A DNA stretch of 64,000 nucleotides. Origin: Nephrocerus scutellatus. Taxonomy: Eukaryota > Arthropoda > Insecta > Diptera > Pipunculidae. The stretch lies in contig OX352764.1 in assembly GCA_947095585.1 (NCBI GenBank), forward strand, positions 72,187,536 through 72,251,535, written 5' to 3'. Below the pieces are notes generated by a model. The model searched no databases, had not been told where the DNA came from, and worked only from the letters and a program-made list of their open reading frames with translations. The first letter of the stretch is position 1. Every line of letters starts with the position of its first letter. The position numbers were made by a program, and so were the translations under genes. Below are positions 11,201-20,889 of the stretch, in pieces.

Positions 11201-12544
11201 TTATGTCCTGTATCCCCTTATGGGTCCTAGGGCCTCTACTACGCCTACGCGCCATCGCGTGCGGTTCCTGGCAATGAGCTTCAGCTCTCTCCAACTCTTC
11301 CCCAATTGCCGTGCCTCCTCCTCAACTGTTCTGCGCCATGTATTTCTCGGACGACCCGTTCTTCTACCATCCTGAGATAACGGGTTCCATTGCATTGCGT
11401 AGTTTGCTATGGAACTGTCGCCTTTTCGGAGTGTATGACCAATCCACTGCCACTTCCGTCGTTGGATGGTTGTGCCTATTGGTTCCTGACCCGTTCTCTG
11501 GTAAAGATGTTCGTTAGAGATACGGTTAGGCCAGAAAACCCTTATGATGTTCCGTAGGCACCTATTTACAAATGTTTGTAATCTTTTTGTGATAGTAGCG
11601 GTCACCTTCCAAGTGCTGCACCCATACAACAGCACAGATTCAACATTTGAGCGGAACAGTCGCAGCTTGGTGTTTAAGCTGATCGCATTGCTTCGCCATA
11701 TCATGGACATCATTCCAAACACCGATTTTGCTTTGCCGATTCGGTTGGCAATGTCCTGTTCGGTTCCACCTTCGGTCGAGACAATACTCCCAAGATATTG
11801 GAAACTCTCTACTCTCTCTACCGGCTGTCCAGCAATGTTAACATGAGTAACTGAGTTAGTGCCGAGGTTGATGATTTTGGTTTTGGCAGTATTAATCTTC
11901 AAACCCGCAACATTTGCCTCCCTCTCCACATTTGTTGTCATTTGGTGCAGCTCCATAATTCTATGTGAGAGTAAACAAACGTCGTCAGCGTAATCCAGAT
12001 GTTTGAGTTGAGATGTAAGAGTCCAACGAATTCCTCCGTTTCCAGTAGATAAAGCTGCGCGAAGTACATCGCTAATCACCAACAAAAAAAGTATCGGCGA
12101 TAGAATGCAACCTTGTCGTACCCCACTTAGGATCTCGAATTCCTCTGACAGCTTTCCTCTATGCAGCACATGACATTTAGAGCCATCATAGGTTGCTTTA
12201 ATAATAGCTATTAGTTTATCGGGTATACCTCTCCTGCGCAAGGCAAGCCAGATAAACTGTCTGTTGACACTGTCAAACGCCTTCTCAAAATCGATGAACA
12301 GCAGGTGCAGTGGTGACCGGAATTCAACGCACTGTTCAATAATGATCCGCAGGGTGTTTATGTGGTCTACACAGGAGGATCCAGTGCGGAAACCTGCTTG
12401 TTCGGCATCGAGTGTATCTTCCAGATGTTCCTTAATACGTTCAAGTACTACTTTGGCTATTACTTTTGCAACTGCAGGGAGAACGCAAATGCCTCTCCAG
12501 TTTTCGCACTCCATAAGACTACCTTTTTTAGGGAGGCTTGACAA
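11201..12544 (-). CDS. RTE LINE reverse transcriptase and C-terminal region
   Basis: The second part of the LINE polyprotein, in a frame offset from the endonuclease part. It opens with an RT fingers block (CENWRGICVLP), then LFIDFEKAFDSV (12270-12300), GVRQGCILSP and the catalytic LDYADDVCLL (about 11968-12000). The C-terminal part carries the RRKWQWIGHTLRKG and GRPRNTWRR blocks that characterise RTE-like elements, ending GPIRGYRT and a stop at 11201. Apart from the frameshift at its upstream edge, no stops interrupt it, so the copy looks young. It has no start codon of its own in biological terms and should be read as the continuation of 12528-13993. Confidence 0.88.
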   Translation of the reverse strand: MSSLPKKGSLMECENWRGICVLPAVAKVIAKVVLERIKEHLEDTLDAEQAGFRTGSSCVDHINTLRIIIEQCVEFRSPLHLLFIDFEKAFDSVNRQFIWLALRRRGIPDKLIAIIKATYDGSKCHVLHRGKLSEEFEILSGVRQGCILSPILFLLVISDVLRAALSTGNGGIRWTLTSQLKHLDYADDVCLLSHRIMELHQMTTNVEREANVAGLKINTAKTKIINLGTNSVTHVNIAGQPVERVESFQYLGSIVSTEGGTEQDIANRIGKAKSVFGMMSMIWRSNAISLNTKLRLFRSNVESVLLYGCSTWKVTATITKRLQTFVNRCLRNIIRVFWPNRISNEHLYQRTGQEPIGTTIQRRKWQWIGHTLRKGDSSIANYAMQWNPLSQDGRRTGRPRNTWRRTVEEEARQLGKSWRELKLIARNRTRWRVGVVEALGPIRGYRT

Positions 12545-13993
12545 TCATTCCCTTCTTCCACTCTTCGGGGAAACTTTCTAACTCCCAAGCTCTCTCTACA
12601 AGAGGATATAAAAGCTCTGCTGATGTCGTTGGAGCTGCACGCAGAAGCTCTGCGGGTATACCATCTAGTCCTACCGACTTGTTGTTTCTTAGTGCGTTAA
12701 TCGCGGTAGCGATCTCGTCTTTACTGGGAGTTGAGGTGCGAATTCGGGAAATTGTTACTTCCGGCATTTCCGCTTGATTTAGGTGCATATCGTTAGCAAA
12801 TACACGGTTAAGGACCGTAGAGAAATGCTCCTTCCATCGCTTGAGCTGATCCTCATCTGAAACGAGTACGGTACCATCTAGGCCTTTCACCGGATGTTGG
12901 CTAGAGCGGTGACCACCTGTCAGCTCTTTGGTGATTCTGTAAACGGTTCTGCTATCGCACCGGCTCGCTGCTTCCTCTGCTTCTGAGGCCAGGTTGTTAA
13001 TATAGTTACGCTTGTCACGTCTTACACTACGCTGCACTTCTCTCATTTTTCTTCGATACATGGACTCTAGCTCGCTCCTCGCTACTGCTGGGATATCTAC
13101 AATACGAGCTTTAAGTAGTTTACGTTCTTCAATCCGCCTCCAGGTATCTTCGGTAAGCCACGTGCTGTGCCTTGCCTGGCTTCTACCAACAATACTTTCC
13201 GCTCCAGATGTGAAAACATTTTTCACAGCCTTCCAATGTTCCTGGATGGTTGTCGGCAGTGAGCTGCTGATTGCTTCCACTCCTTGCGATAAATGATCCC
13301 TTAATTGTTGGCGTACTGAGGGGATCTTTAGCCGGTCGATGTTATACCTAGGCATTCGGATGATATTGCGGATTCTATGAACTGATGCAGTACGTAACTG
13401 GACAGTAGCTACCATAAGGTGATGATCACGTACCATACCCATGTCGGCTCCTCGTCTGTTTCGGACGTCTAACAGACAGCTCCTAAAACGTCTGCTGATC
13501 GCCACATGGTCGATTTGGTTGGATGATGATTGCCTGTCAGTTGACACCCAGCTGACCTTGTGGCAAGTCTTATGCTCAAACATGGTGCCTCCTATAACAA
13601 GGTTGTTGGTGTTGCAGAAATCAACAAATCTTTCACCATTGTCATTTCGTTCGCCGAGGCCGTGCTTCCCAATCACATGCTTGAGTCCTTCATTGTCGTT
13701 GCCAACCTTGGCATTCAAATCCCCCATCACGATGACGATATCTCCGTTCGGCGTTGCGTTGAATACTGCGTTTAGTTGATTGTAGAAGTTGTCCTTTTCA
13801 TCCTCAGTCGAGGGATTCGTTGGGGCGTAGCACTGTATGATCGTGACGCGCCGTACTCTAGTCCGAAATCTGGCCGATATGATCCTATCACTATGCGGGT
13901 GCCAGGAAATTAGGCCTCTACGTGCTGTTGGCGTTAGCAGCAGACCCACTCCAGATTCACGAGTACTGCCGGAGGGTTTGCCAGAGTAGAGTA
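12528..13993 (-). CDS. RTE LINE endonuclease and RT N-terminus (5'-truncated)
   Basis: The first part of the LINE polyprotein. The APE-type endonuclease is recognisable by MGDLNAKVG, NQIDHVAISRRFRS and MVRDHHLMVATVQ. Its first catalytic blocks are missing because the element is truncated at 13993. After a linker rich in charged residues the frame enters the RT with NKSVGLDGIPAELLR. It ends at a stop at 12528, only because a one-base shift in a run of Cs and As (about 12530-12540) throws it out of register with the downstream RT frame. The shift could be a real mutation or a sequencing error, since the rest is clean. Confidence 0.85.
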
Positions 13994-14003
13994 ACATATC
14001 ATT
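13994..14003. repeat. Target-site duplication, right copy (ACATATCATT)
   Basis: The partner of 11177-11186. The Copia RNase H frame continues from here (GQGICQAKWLRSLL onward) to a stop at 14184. Confidence 0.92.
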
Positions 14004-14221
14004 GGGTCAAGGTATTTGCCAAGCAAAATGGCTTCGATCGCTGTTGAGCGAAGTTGGTCTTGAATGCAAATTGCAAATTCACGTAGATAATCAATCGTGC
14101 ATTCGAGTTGCTCTGGAATCCAGAGGCCACAAGCGAATGAAACATATCGATGTAAAATTTAATTTTATCCGTGAAGCGGTTTAAATTAAGGAAGTAATGC
14201 TGGAATGCATCCCAACTGGTG

Positions 14222-14410
14222 ACCAGACAAAACGACCCAAACAGCAGGTTTTCAAATTCCAAAGAAGGAATTCGACAGTGCAATTGTTGTTGTAATTCCC
14301 AATTCGATTTCAAATTAAATACAGCTAACATGTTGTTCACTGGCATAGATGTCGATGTCGATTTCGATATGAGTTTTCGACTTAATAACACCACACCGAC
14401 ATCACTTCTT
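14222..14410 (+). repeat. Short copy of the 5245-5617 inverted repeat
   Basis: Contains AACAGCAGGTTTTCAAATTCC, CAATTGTTGTTGTAATTCC, ATACAGCTAACATGTTGTTC and the CACCACACCGACATCAC end. It abuts the truncated Copia-1 tail, which suggests that insertion or deletion here removed the Copia-1 3' LTR. Confidence 0.55.
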
Positions 14411-14459
14411 CCCATGGAACAAAACCAAGTAGTTGTCAAAACCTCAACACACGTGTTTT

Positions 14460-14850
14460 TAAATTCTCTATATTAACTTCACTTGCCCGTGGGTCGTCGG
14501 TCGTCGGTCGGTGGTCGGTCGGTCGTCGGTCGGTCGTCGGTCGTCGGTCGGTCGTCTGTCGTGGATTCTTGCGATCAATTTTTAACCCACTTCCCATGGC
14601 CCGATTTTATTGAAATTTTGCACACATGTGTATTTCCGGAGACAACACTTTCTATTAAATTTTGTGGCCCCTCGGGCTGCGGGGTCGGGGGGCTCCCAAA
14701 CAAAAATTTTAAAAAATTTACCCGATTTTCTTCAAATTTTACACACATGTGTATACCCAATAAACAATACTTTTTCGAAAATTTGGTAGTGATCGGGTCC
14801 CGGGTTCGGCCGCAAGGCCCTTATACATTTTTTAAATATCTGTACTGGCA
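14460..14850 (+). repeat. Repeat X copy with an expanded GGTC/GTC simple repeat
   Basis: The family start (AAATTCTCTATATTAACTTC) is followed by a simple-sequence expansion of GTCG and GGTC at about 14489-14565, where other copies have GCCAGCCAGCC or GGCTGGCTGGC. This part of the family is evidently prone to slippage. Two CGATTTT units with ACACATGTGTAT follow. Confidence 0.65.
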
Positions 14851-15309
14851 TCAGATATTCGTCGCCGTTTATGGACTTTGTGCGGTGTGTGCTGCGCAGT
14901 CGGCTGCGCTGCATGGTTTTGGTGGTGGTGGAGAGAGAGAGAGAAATCTTAGCGCACGCACAAATGAACCCAGCAAATGAAACGAGACATACATGTTTTA
15001 TGCTTACTTCAACTTACATTTTTATTATATACTGAATTGTATTTTTATTGATGTCGTTTTTTTTTGTTGTCGATATCAACTTACAGATAGAACAACAAGT
15101 TTTCACAATATTCTGTCATTTGGCGTTTTCATAAATTAGTTCAGAGCAGTCAAAGAGTTCTCAAGATAAATGTTCGTGTTTCTTATTTGCTCAGAGTATG
15201 AGCGTGCTCTAAGTGCTCAGAATAAAATGATCTGAGCTTTTTCAATTTTAACATCTGATGTCAAATGTTTGTTTCGATGATTTTCTTCTACAATAAAAAA
15301 AAATGGCCC
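14851..15309. other. Non-coding interval
   Basis: A GAGA run lies at 14932-14942 and the remainder is AT-rich. The segment 15100-15245 with repeated CTCAGAG words recalls 3240-3400. No gene is seen. Confidence 0.35.
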
Positions 15310-15625
15310 AGGATCGAGGGGCTCCCATATCAATTTCTGCGATTAGAGAATTTAGATGAAAAATTTTAATTTTTATGGGTTGTTTTTATTTATGCCGAAG
15401 TAATAAGAAAAAGAGTAATCCGTAATTCATTCTTGATTGGGGCAGATCTAATCAACACATAAACACAACAACAAGATCAACACTTTTTTTGAAATTTTGG
15501 AGTGTTTAGGATATGGGCTCCCAACATTTTTTTTTAAAATGTTACCCGATTTTATTCAAACTTTGCACATTATGTATCAATTAGAGAATTTACACGAAAA
15601 TTTTTAATTTTTATGGGTTGTATAA
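15310..15625 (+). repeat. Two repeat X terminal fragments
   Basis: Family termini (GATTAGAGAATTTAGATGAAA and ATTAGAGAATTTACACGAAA, each followed by TTTTTATGGGTTG) occur at about 15343-15390 and 15580-15625, with parts of internal units between. They look like remnants of two truncated copies. Confidence 0.55.
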
Positions 15626-15939
15626 AAACCTAAGAAATTACATTATATAACAAGAACAAAAAGAAAACATCATTAACCAATCATCCATAAAAAATAATTC
15701 GTTAGAATCTCATGTCGTTTTTTCTCAAGTTGTTCGTGTTTAAAAAAAAAAAAAAAAACAACCTACGGTAGATCGGAATTCCCCTTTAACAGATCTCGAT
15801 GTTTTGGGAGATTTACCCCTTCTTTTACTAACACCAATAACTGATGTCATTTTGTTTAGCACGTGGTGCAATATGTCATTCGATTTCTGACTTTTCGTAT
15901 TTGTCCTTTTTTCTTGCAAAAAGAAAAACATATTTTATT

Positions 15940-16979
15940 AGTATATACTATTCTGCTATACGGTGTGGCTGTTTGGAGGACTGCATTAGATAAAGCGATC
16001 AATCGCGACAAACTAAGCAGAGTCCAAAGATCAGCTTGTCTTTGTGTGAGCGGAGCGCTTCGTAAAACTCCCTCCGCTGCACTGGAAATTCTGCTCAACC
16101 TTGCTCCACTCGACATCCTAGGCAGACAACTGGTTGCAAGCACTTGTCAACTTAGACTACACCACTCCGCAGCTCCACTTCAACAAAAACTTCCAGGTCA
16201 CCATCCCCTCCAGGTCTTCTTGAGAGGAAGGTATCTACTTGGAAAATGAAGGAATTCACTTCTACACATACGGGTCGAAAACCTTCTTGAGAGGAAGGTA
16301 TCTACTTGGAAAATGAAGGAATTCACTTCTACACAGACGGGTAGAAAACTGATGAAGGGGTTGGCGGACGTGTCTTTTTAAAAATACTAAATCTAAGTCT
16401 CTCTTCCCGTCTTCCTGACCACTGTAGTGTTTTCCAAGCTGAAATCATGGCTATTAAGAAAGTCTTGTTTTGGCTGAAGAGTAATGTCATATTTGTTAAG
16501 GATATCCATATTTTCTCGGATAGCCAGGCTGTGCTAAAGTCCATGGAATCAGTCTCCACAAATTCCATTCTAGCCCGGACTTGCCGATCGTCTCTTGAGG
16601 AGATGGCGGAGCGTTTGAATATTCACCTGTGCTGGGTGCCGGGGCATAGAAACATTTCTGGTAATTGTATGGCTGATGAACTCGCCAAACATGGAACCAC
16701 ACTACCCCTATTGTCTGAATATGGTTCACTAGGGATGCCAATCGCTACGGGATGTTTATACGGGATGCTATAGTAAAAACTAGTTATAGATGGTCAAACG
16801 GCACTACTTGCATAGCAACGAAGCAGACCTGGCCCAAGCTAGATCCGAAACGCTCCAAGTGTTTGATCTCTCAATGAGTAGGCGTGGAATTTTGTTAGAT
16901 CTTGTGGTATCACAACGGAACTTCATGGTCTAAGTGCGTCGGTTTTGACTGACGGCCACTTCAACCTAACCTAACCTAA
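15940..16979 (+). pseudogene. LINE fragment: RT C-terminus and RNase H
   Basis: A plus-strand remnant of an RNase-H-bearing LINE. The first block, YTILLYGVAVWRTALDK with LSRVQRSACL (15945-16040), is the segment after the RT palm. RNase H follows at about 16320-16770 with HFYTDG, FQAEIMAIKK, IFSDSQAVLK and WVPGHRNISGN. A 67-bp tandem duplication at 16216-16349 breaks the frame, and a TAG sits just after YTDG. The 3' end is a tail of repeated ACCTAA at 16964-16979. It is truncated at its 5' side and dead. It resembles the I/LOA/R1 group because of the RNase H, but the clade is not fixed. Confidence 0.78.
16216..16349 (+). repeat. 67-bp tandem duplication
   Basis: Positions 16216-16282 and 16283-16349 match except for two substitutions (ACAT/ACAG and GGTC/GGTA). 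67 is not a multiple of three, so the duplication alone inactivates the RNase H frame. Confidence 0.9.
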
Positions 16980-17700
16980 TAAGAATGATGTTTGTGATTG
17001 TATCAGCGGCGGCATTCACGTTGCTATCACTGATGTTTATTAAATCTTTTTGTTACCAAACTTTTTGTTATAAACACATTTTTTACTTTTTTTATTTATT
17101 TCGTTGTATGTATTTAAATATTAGTTTATAATCCAGAATAATTATAAAATAGTTTTAAAACATTATATTCTATATTTTTCAATTAAGAGCTAAGTTATAT
17201 AAATTTATTCCAATATGTTAGTCAATAATAACAACAACATGTATTTTGTAATACTTCTTACTTAAAAACTAAAATATTATTTTTAGTTTAAGGCATGTAC
17301 ATATTAGGACCCATATTAGACCATCACATATCTCGTCATATAAATATAACAATAATAATTTAAATTAAAATTAATGTTACAGTATATTTTTCAAATATGA
17401 GGTTATCTAAAAATATGATCATATATTCACAGTTAATAATATAAGAGATACATATTAACCTTAATTTTCGACGAATAAAGGATAGCTAGTAGAAAGTATT
17501 AATATTAACTTTAAGTTAACAAAAAACCGATAAAAAATCTTTTTACTTATTTAAGTATTTTGTCACAAAGAAAATCATTTTATTTTGTGAAAGTGCTATT
17601 TTCTGTATTTTTTTGTATTTAAAAAGAATAAAACTCGCATTTTCGGTATTTTTTATTTAATATTTAAAGTTTAGTAAATTTATTGCTTAATTAATTTTCT
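16980..17700. other. Very AT-rich interval without recognised features
   Basis: Long A and T runs with stops in all frames. No repeat family listed elsewhere in this window was recognised here. Confidence 0.5.
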
Positions 17701-17889
17701 ATTAAGAAAATCCATGATCGTTGGCCAACTTTAGTTCGAGAACTTTCAAGCAAACAATGTGAAATTAGGCAAATGTAGTCTCGCTAACAATATCGAACGC
17801 GGGACTCAAACACAAGATGCCAGGGATTTGGAAACAAGGTTCAGCACTGTTTTGCAACCTTGCAACAATATGCCAGACTGAAAAAAGCT

Positions 17890-18062
17890 AAGAAACTAAA
17901 GACAGTTCTTCATCAAAACTAACTACAAACCGTTTACAAACGATAAAAAGGCTTCACAAAGACAGCTAGCACAAATAGACTTCATCTCGCAGTTTTTAAC
18001 AGAAATAATTTATACTAACGGAGCAGATAACAACGTCGCTAAAGCATTATCTCGCATTTGAA
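17890..18062 (+). pseudogene. Ty3/Gypsy RNase H C-terminal scrap
   Basis: The reading TNYKPFTND followed by RQLAQIDFISQFLTEI and DNNVAKALSRI matches the end of a Gypsy RNase H, where the family normally has TDHKPL and NxVADxLSR. The Asp of TDHKP is lost. Only about 55 codons remain, with no LTR or integrase nearby. Confidence 0.65.
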
Positions 18063-18149
18063 TAATAATATGTCAACACTCTTACTCCACGATCAAAAGC
18101 AACAAGATAACGAGCTGCAAGAACTACTTAACTCCACCAATAATAGCAC

Positions 18150-18197
18150 TGTATTTTATTTACCGAGGAATAAGGAATTACAGCAACAATTGCACTA
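18150..18197 (-). repeat. Left half of a dispersed module split by a foldback element
   Basis: ACCGAGGAATAAGGAATTAC and CAACAATTGCACTATC match the module at 5465-5560 in reverse. The matching right half (GGAATAAGCAAAACCTGCTG) resumes at about 18751, so the sequence between is an insertion. Confidence 0.65.
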
Positions 18198-18741
18198 TCT
18201 AAAGGGTGTTTTTTTGGGAGGTTTGTTTTTCCGATAGATGTCGTTTTATTTTATGACAGTTGTTTTGACAGCTCAAAGTGGCATTTCTACTCAGTATTGT
18301 TTGGCAAATCATTATGAAAAAAAAAAAAAAAAATGACATTTGTGAAAAATAGTCGTGTTAGCCATATGCCAGAAATTGTGTTTAAATGTTAAATGCCAAA
18401 AAATTATCTACCAAATAAAAAAAAATTTTGGTCATTTCATAATTTTATATGTGTTTTATTCAAAAAAAAATTCGGCAACCTCTTAAAAAAACACCCGTTA
18501 GATATAACGTTAGATAATTTGGTAGATAATTTTTTGGCATTTAACATTTAAACACAATTTCTGGCATATGGCTACCACGACTATTTTTCACAAATGTAAT
18601 TTTTTTTTTTTTTTTTTTTTTTTTCATAATGATTTGCCAAACAATACTGAGTAGAAATGCCACTTTGAGCTGTCAAAACAACTGTCATAAAATAAAACGA
18701 CATCTATCGGAAAAACAAACCTCCCAAAAAAACACCCGTTA
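18198..18741. mobile_element. Foldback element made from a mariner-like MITE
   Basis: Starts GGGTGTTTTTTTGGGAGG and ends with its exact inverse CCTCCCAAAAAAACACCC. The left arm (18198 to about 18418) and right arm (about 18517-18741) are nearly perfect inverted copies of some 220 bp. Within the loop, CCTCTTAAAAAAACACCC at about 18478-18497 looks like the normal right end of a single MITE of about 300 bp. The whole therefore appears to be one MITE plus a head-to-head partial second copy. TA dinucleotides lie two bases outside each end, as for Tc1/mariner. It has no coding capacity. Confidence 0.75.
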
Positions 18742-18785
18742 TATCCCTTTTGGAATAAGCAAAACCTGCTGTTTTTAGGAGTCCA

Positions 18786-19489
18786 TTACAACCTTTAACA
18801 ATTTGCTATAATTTGTTAAAAGGGAACAAAACGCACTTGACATTTTAATTCGAATAAGAGAGAAAGATCAGCACAAGATGACAATATTTAATTTTAATAG
18901 GATGTGGAGATAGACGGTGTGACGTCGGCCTAAGTAGCGGTGGAATCAGACAGCAAAAAAAAAACTTCTAATAAACCTAAATTGTGGTTTAAATGGAAAC
19001 CATCTAACTTCAGTCACAATAAGCGCTGTGACGGTTTATTCCTGTCCATAAGAAAGCTTACCTTCTAAAATGGATGAAATGTCCATTTGCTTTTCGATGT
19101 GAAGACGATTTCCGACTTTGCGAAAAACCCCCCTCTGCTTCTGACAATGAACGAGGTCATGATTGGTAAACCGTCGGCTCAGTAAACAATACGAGCAATA
19201 AGGCGTATATAATAAATTGTGATTGAAGAAAATTCCCGATAATAGTGAATAAAAAAATATTTTAGATTAGAATTTTGCAAAAAAAAAAAAAAAAAAAAAA
19301 AAAGGAAAAGAGAAAAAAAATCCTAAAAGAAAATTATAGTGAGAAAAAGTTATTTACTTTTTATGCCTGGACTTTTGCCTCTAAATTGTCCCATAATGCT
19401 GTTCAAATCTGCACAAAGTGTTGGTGAATGTTTTTACATAAATTTTAATGCTTCAGTTCAAATGAAAAGGGAAAAGAAAAATTCCTGCA
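18786..19489. other. Non-coding interval with poly(A) tract
   Basis: No gene recognised. An almost pure A run lies at 19279-19303. The surrounding sequence is AT-rich. Confidence 0.4.
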
Positions 19490-19965
19490 AAAAAAAACAA
19501 CCCATAAAAATTAAAATTTTTCTTGTAAATTCTCTAATCGGGGATACACACACACACACTCGTTTTGTGGCAAAATCATTCACCAAATGACGCAGCGGCA
19601 GCGAACAGCGCTGCTCACAAAGCACAGAGCTCAGACTTTGCCGTGATCTGATGCGATATAGCGATATTTAAAAATTGTATATTGGGGTCCCCAAGGGGCC
19701 GATCGCTCCAAATTTTTACAAAAAGTGTTTTCCATCGAAGACACACATGTGTACAAAAATGAAAGACCCCCGGACCCCGCGGCCCGAGGGGCCTCAAATT
19801 TTAATAGAATGTGTTGTCTTGGGAGATATACATGTGTGCAAAATTTCAATAAAATCGGGCTGTAGGAAGTGGGTTAAAAATTTATCACAAGATTTGGCCA
19901 GCCAGCCAGCCAGCCGGCCACGGGCAAGTAAAGTTAATATAGAGAATTTAAAAATACTAAAAAAT
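19490..19965 (-). repeat. Repeat X copy, reverse orientation
   Basis: Opens with the reversed family end (CCCATAAAAATTAAAATTTTTC, then GTAAATTCTCTAATC) and closes with AAAGTTAATATAGAGAATTT. It includes an (AC)n run at 19548-19559, an ACACATGTGT core at 19743 and a GCCAGCCAGCCAGCC run at about 19899-19913, the counterpart of the GGTC expansion at 14489. Confidence 0.7.
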
Positions 19966-20254
19966 GATTGAGAACTTCGTCTAATGTCGTTAGTTGCCAT
20001 CTTGTGCTTATTGGTTATTTCAATGTGATAGCCAAACCAGTTCCCCTGAGTTGCATGACAATTTTTATCAAGCGAAATAAAGTACACTCTAAAAATTAGA
20101 GAATGAATTCTCAATAAAGTCTAGCTAATTTTACGTGCACTTCGACCAAGTTTTGGTGTTCATAATCGTGCAAAAAAATTCACAATTGAGCGTTTAATTA
20201 AAAAATTTGAAAAAAAATTTTAACTCCAAAATTTTGCAGTGCCAATAAGTTAAT

Positions 20255-20880
20255 AAGACAAAGAGCCTGATTTTATTAAAATTTGGAAATTTTTAAAAAA
20301 ATGTTCTTAAAATTTTGTACACATGTGTATCTCGGTGACAACACTTTTTGTAAAAATTCGGAAGTTATCGGGCTGCAGGGCAAATGGTTTCGCATATAAC
20401 CGTTTTAAAAAATGTATTTTCAGACTCCATGAAAAAAGTCCAAAGTGAAATAAGTCCCAATATGCCAAGAAAATAGAAATAACTCTTAAAATCCGAAAAT
20501 GAATTAACTCCCAAGGAAAATGAAATAACATCCAAATCAAGAAATGAAAAAAGTCCCAAAATTTGAGGTTTATTTTATTATGAAAAGTTTTTTTTTTAAA
20601 TAATGAAATAACTACCAAAAAAATTTCTGTTGGGACTTATTTAAATTCAATAATTTTGTGACTTGTTTCAGAATGATTTTTGAAAGGAAATAACTTCAAA
20701 AACCTTTAGGTTTTTATTTCATTATGAAATAACTCAAATAACACAAATGTATTGAAATTTTTAAGGGTTATTTCATTTTTGGGGGCTTATTTCACTTGGG
20801 ACTTGTTCTATGGAGCCGTATCTCCGATTAGAGAATTTACATGAAAAAATTTTAACTTTTTTTGGTTGTTTTGTAACAAA
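20255..20880 (+). repeat. Repeat X copy interrupted by a small foldback insertion
   Basis: Family units (CACATGTGTATCTC at about 20320, ACACTTTTTGTAAAAATTCGG) are separated from the family terminus (ATCTCCGATTAGAGAATTTAC near 20820) by 20438-20800. That insert begins AAGTGAAATAAGTCCC and ends GGCTTATTTCACTT, which are inverted copies, and its interior repeats (A)AATAACTnCCAAA words. Confidence 0.6.
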
Positions 20881-20889
20881 CCAATTGCA

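Larger units (their letters stand above)
11187..13993 (-). mobile_element. RTE-type LINE inserted in Copia-1 (5'-truncated)
   Basis: A 2,807-bp minus-strand insertion flanked by the 10-bp duplication ACATATCATT. Its 3' end (low coordinates) is a short (GAAA)n-like tail following the stop codon, typical of RTE elements, which end in short tandem repeats rather than poly(A). Its 5' end lies inside the endonuclease domain, so the copy is 5'-truncated, as is usual for target-primed insertions. Coding is split into two overlapping frames by one apparent frameshift near 12535. Confidence 0.9.
7826..14184 (+). pseudogene. Copia-1 gag-pol, broken and split by an RTE insertion
   Basis: Ty1/copia polyprotein remnant. 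The first ATG pair is at 7826. In-frame stops occur at 7919 and 8045. The frame then continues through a UBN2-type gag, a C-x2-C-x4-H-x4-C knuckle (8479-8520) and a protease DSGAT near 8738. At 9170 the pre-integrase block is cut short and joins straight to the second half of the integrase core (around 9180-9430), so the integrase zinc and first Asp are missing. A frameshift lies at about 9415. RT begins after 10090 (KWVFKLKYKANGDFDKYKAR), is interrupted by a TGA at 10481-10483 and a degraded stretch, and keeps YVDDLLI near 10613. RNase H runs to 11186 and resumes at 14004 after the LINE. The element ends abruptly at about 14222 with no 3' LTR. It is dead. Confidence 0.88.

Noticed and set aside
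13012..13779. Plus-strand open frames of 60-112 codons opposite the RTE LINE
   Set aside because: They are antisense shadows of the LINE coding frame and show no domains of their own.
16964..16979. ACCTAA repeats resembling an arthropod telomere-like motif
   Set aside because: Only about two and a half units, at the 3' end of a LINE fragment, and arthropod telomeres are usually TTAGG. A LINE tail explains it.
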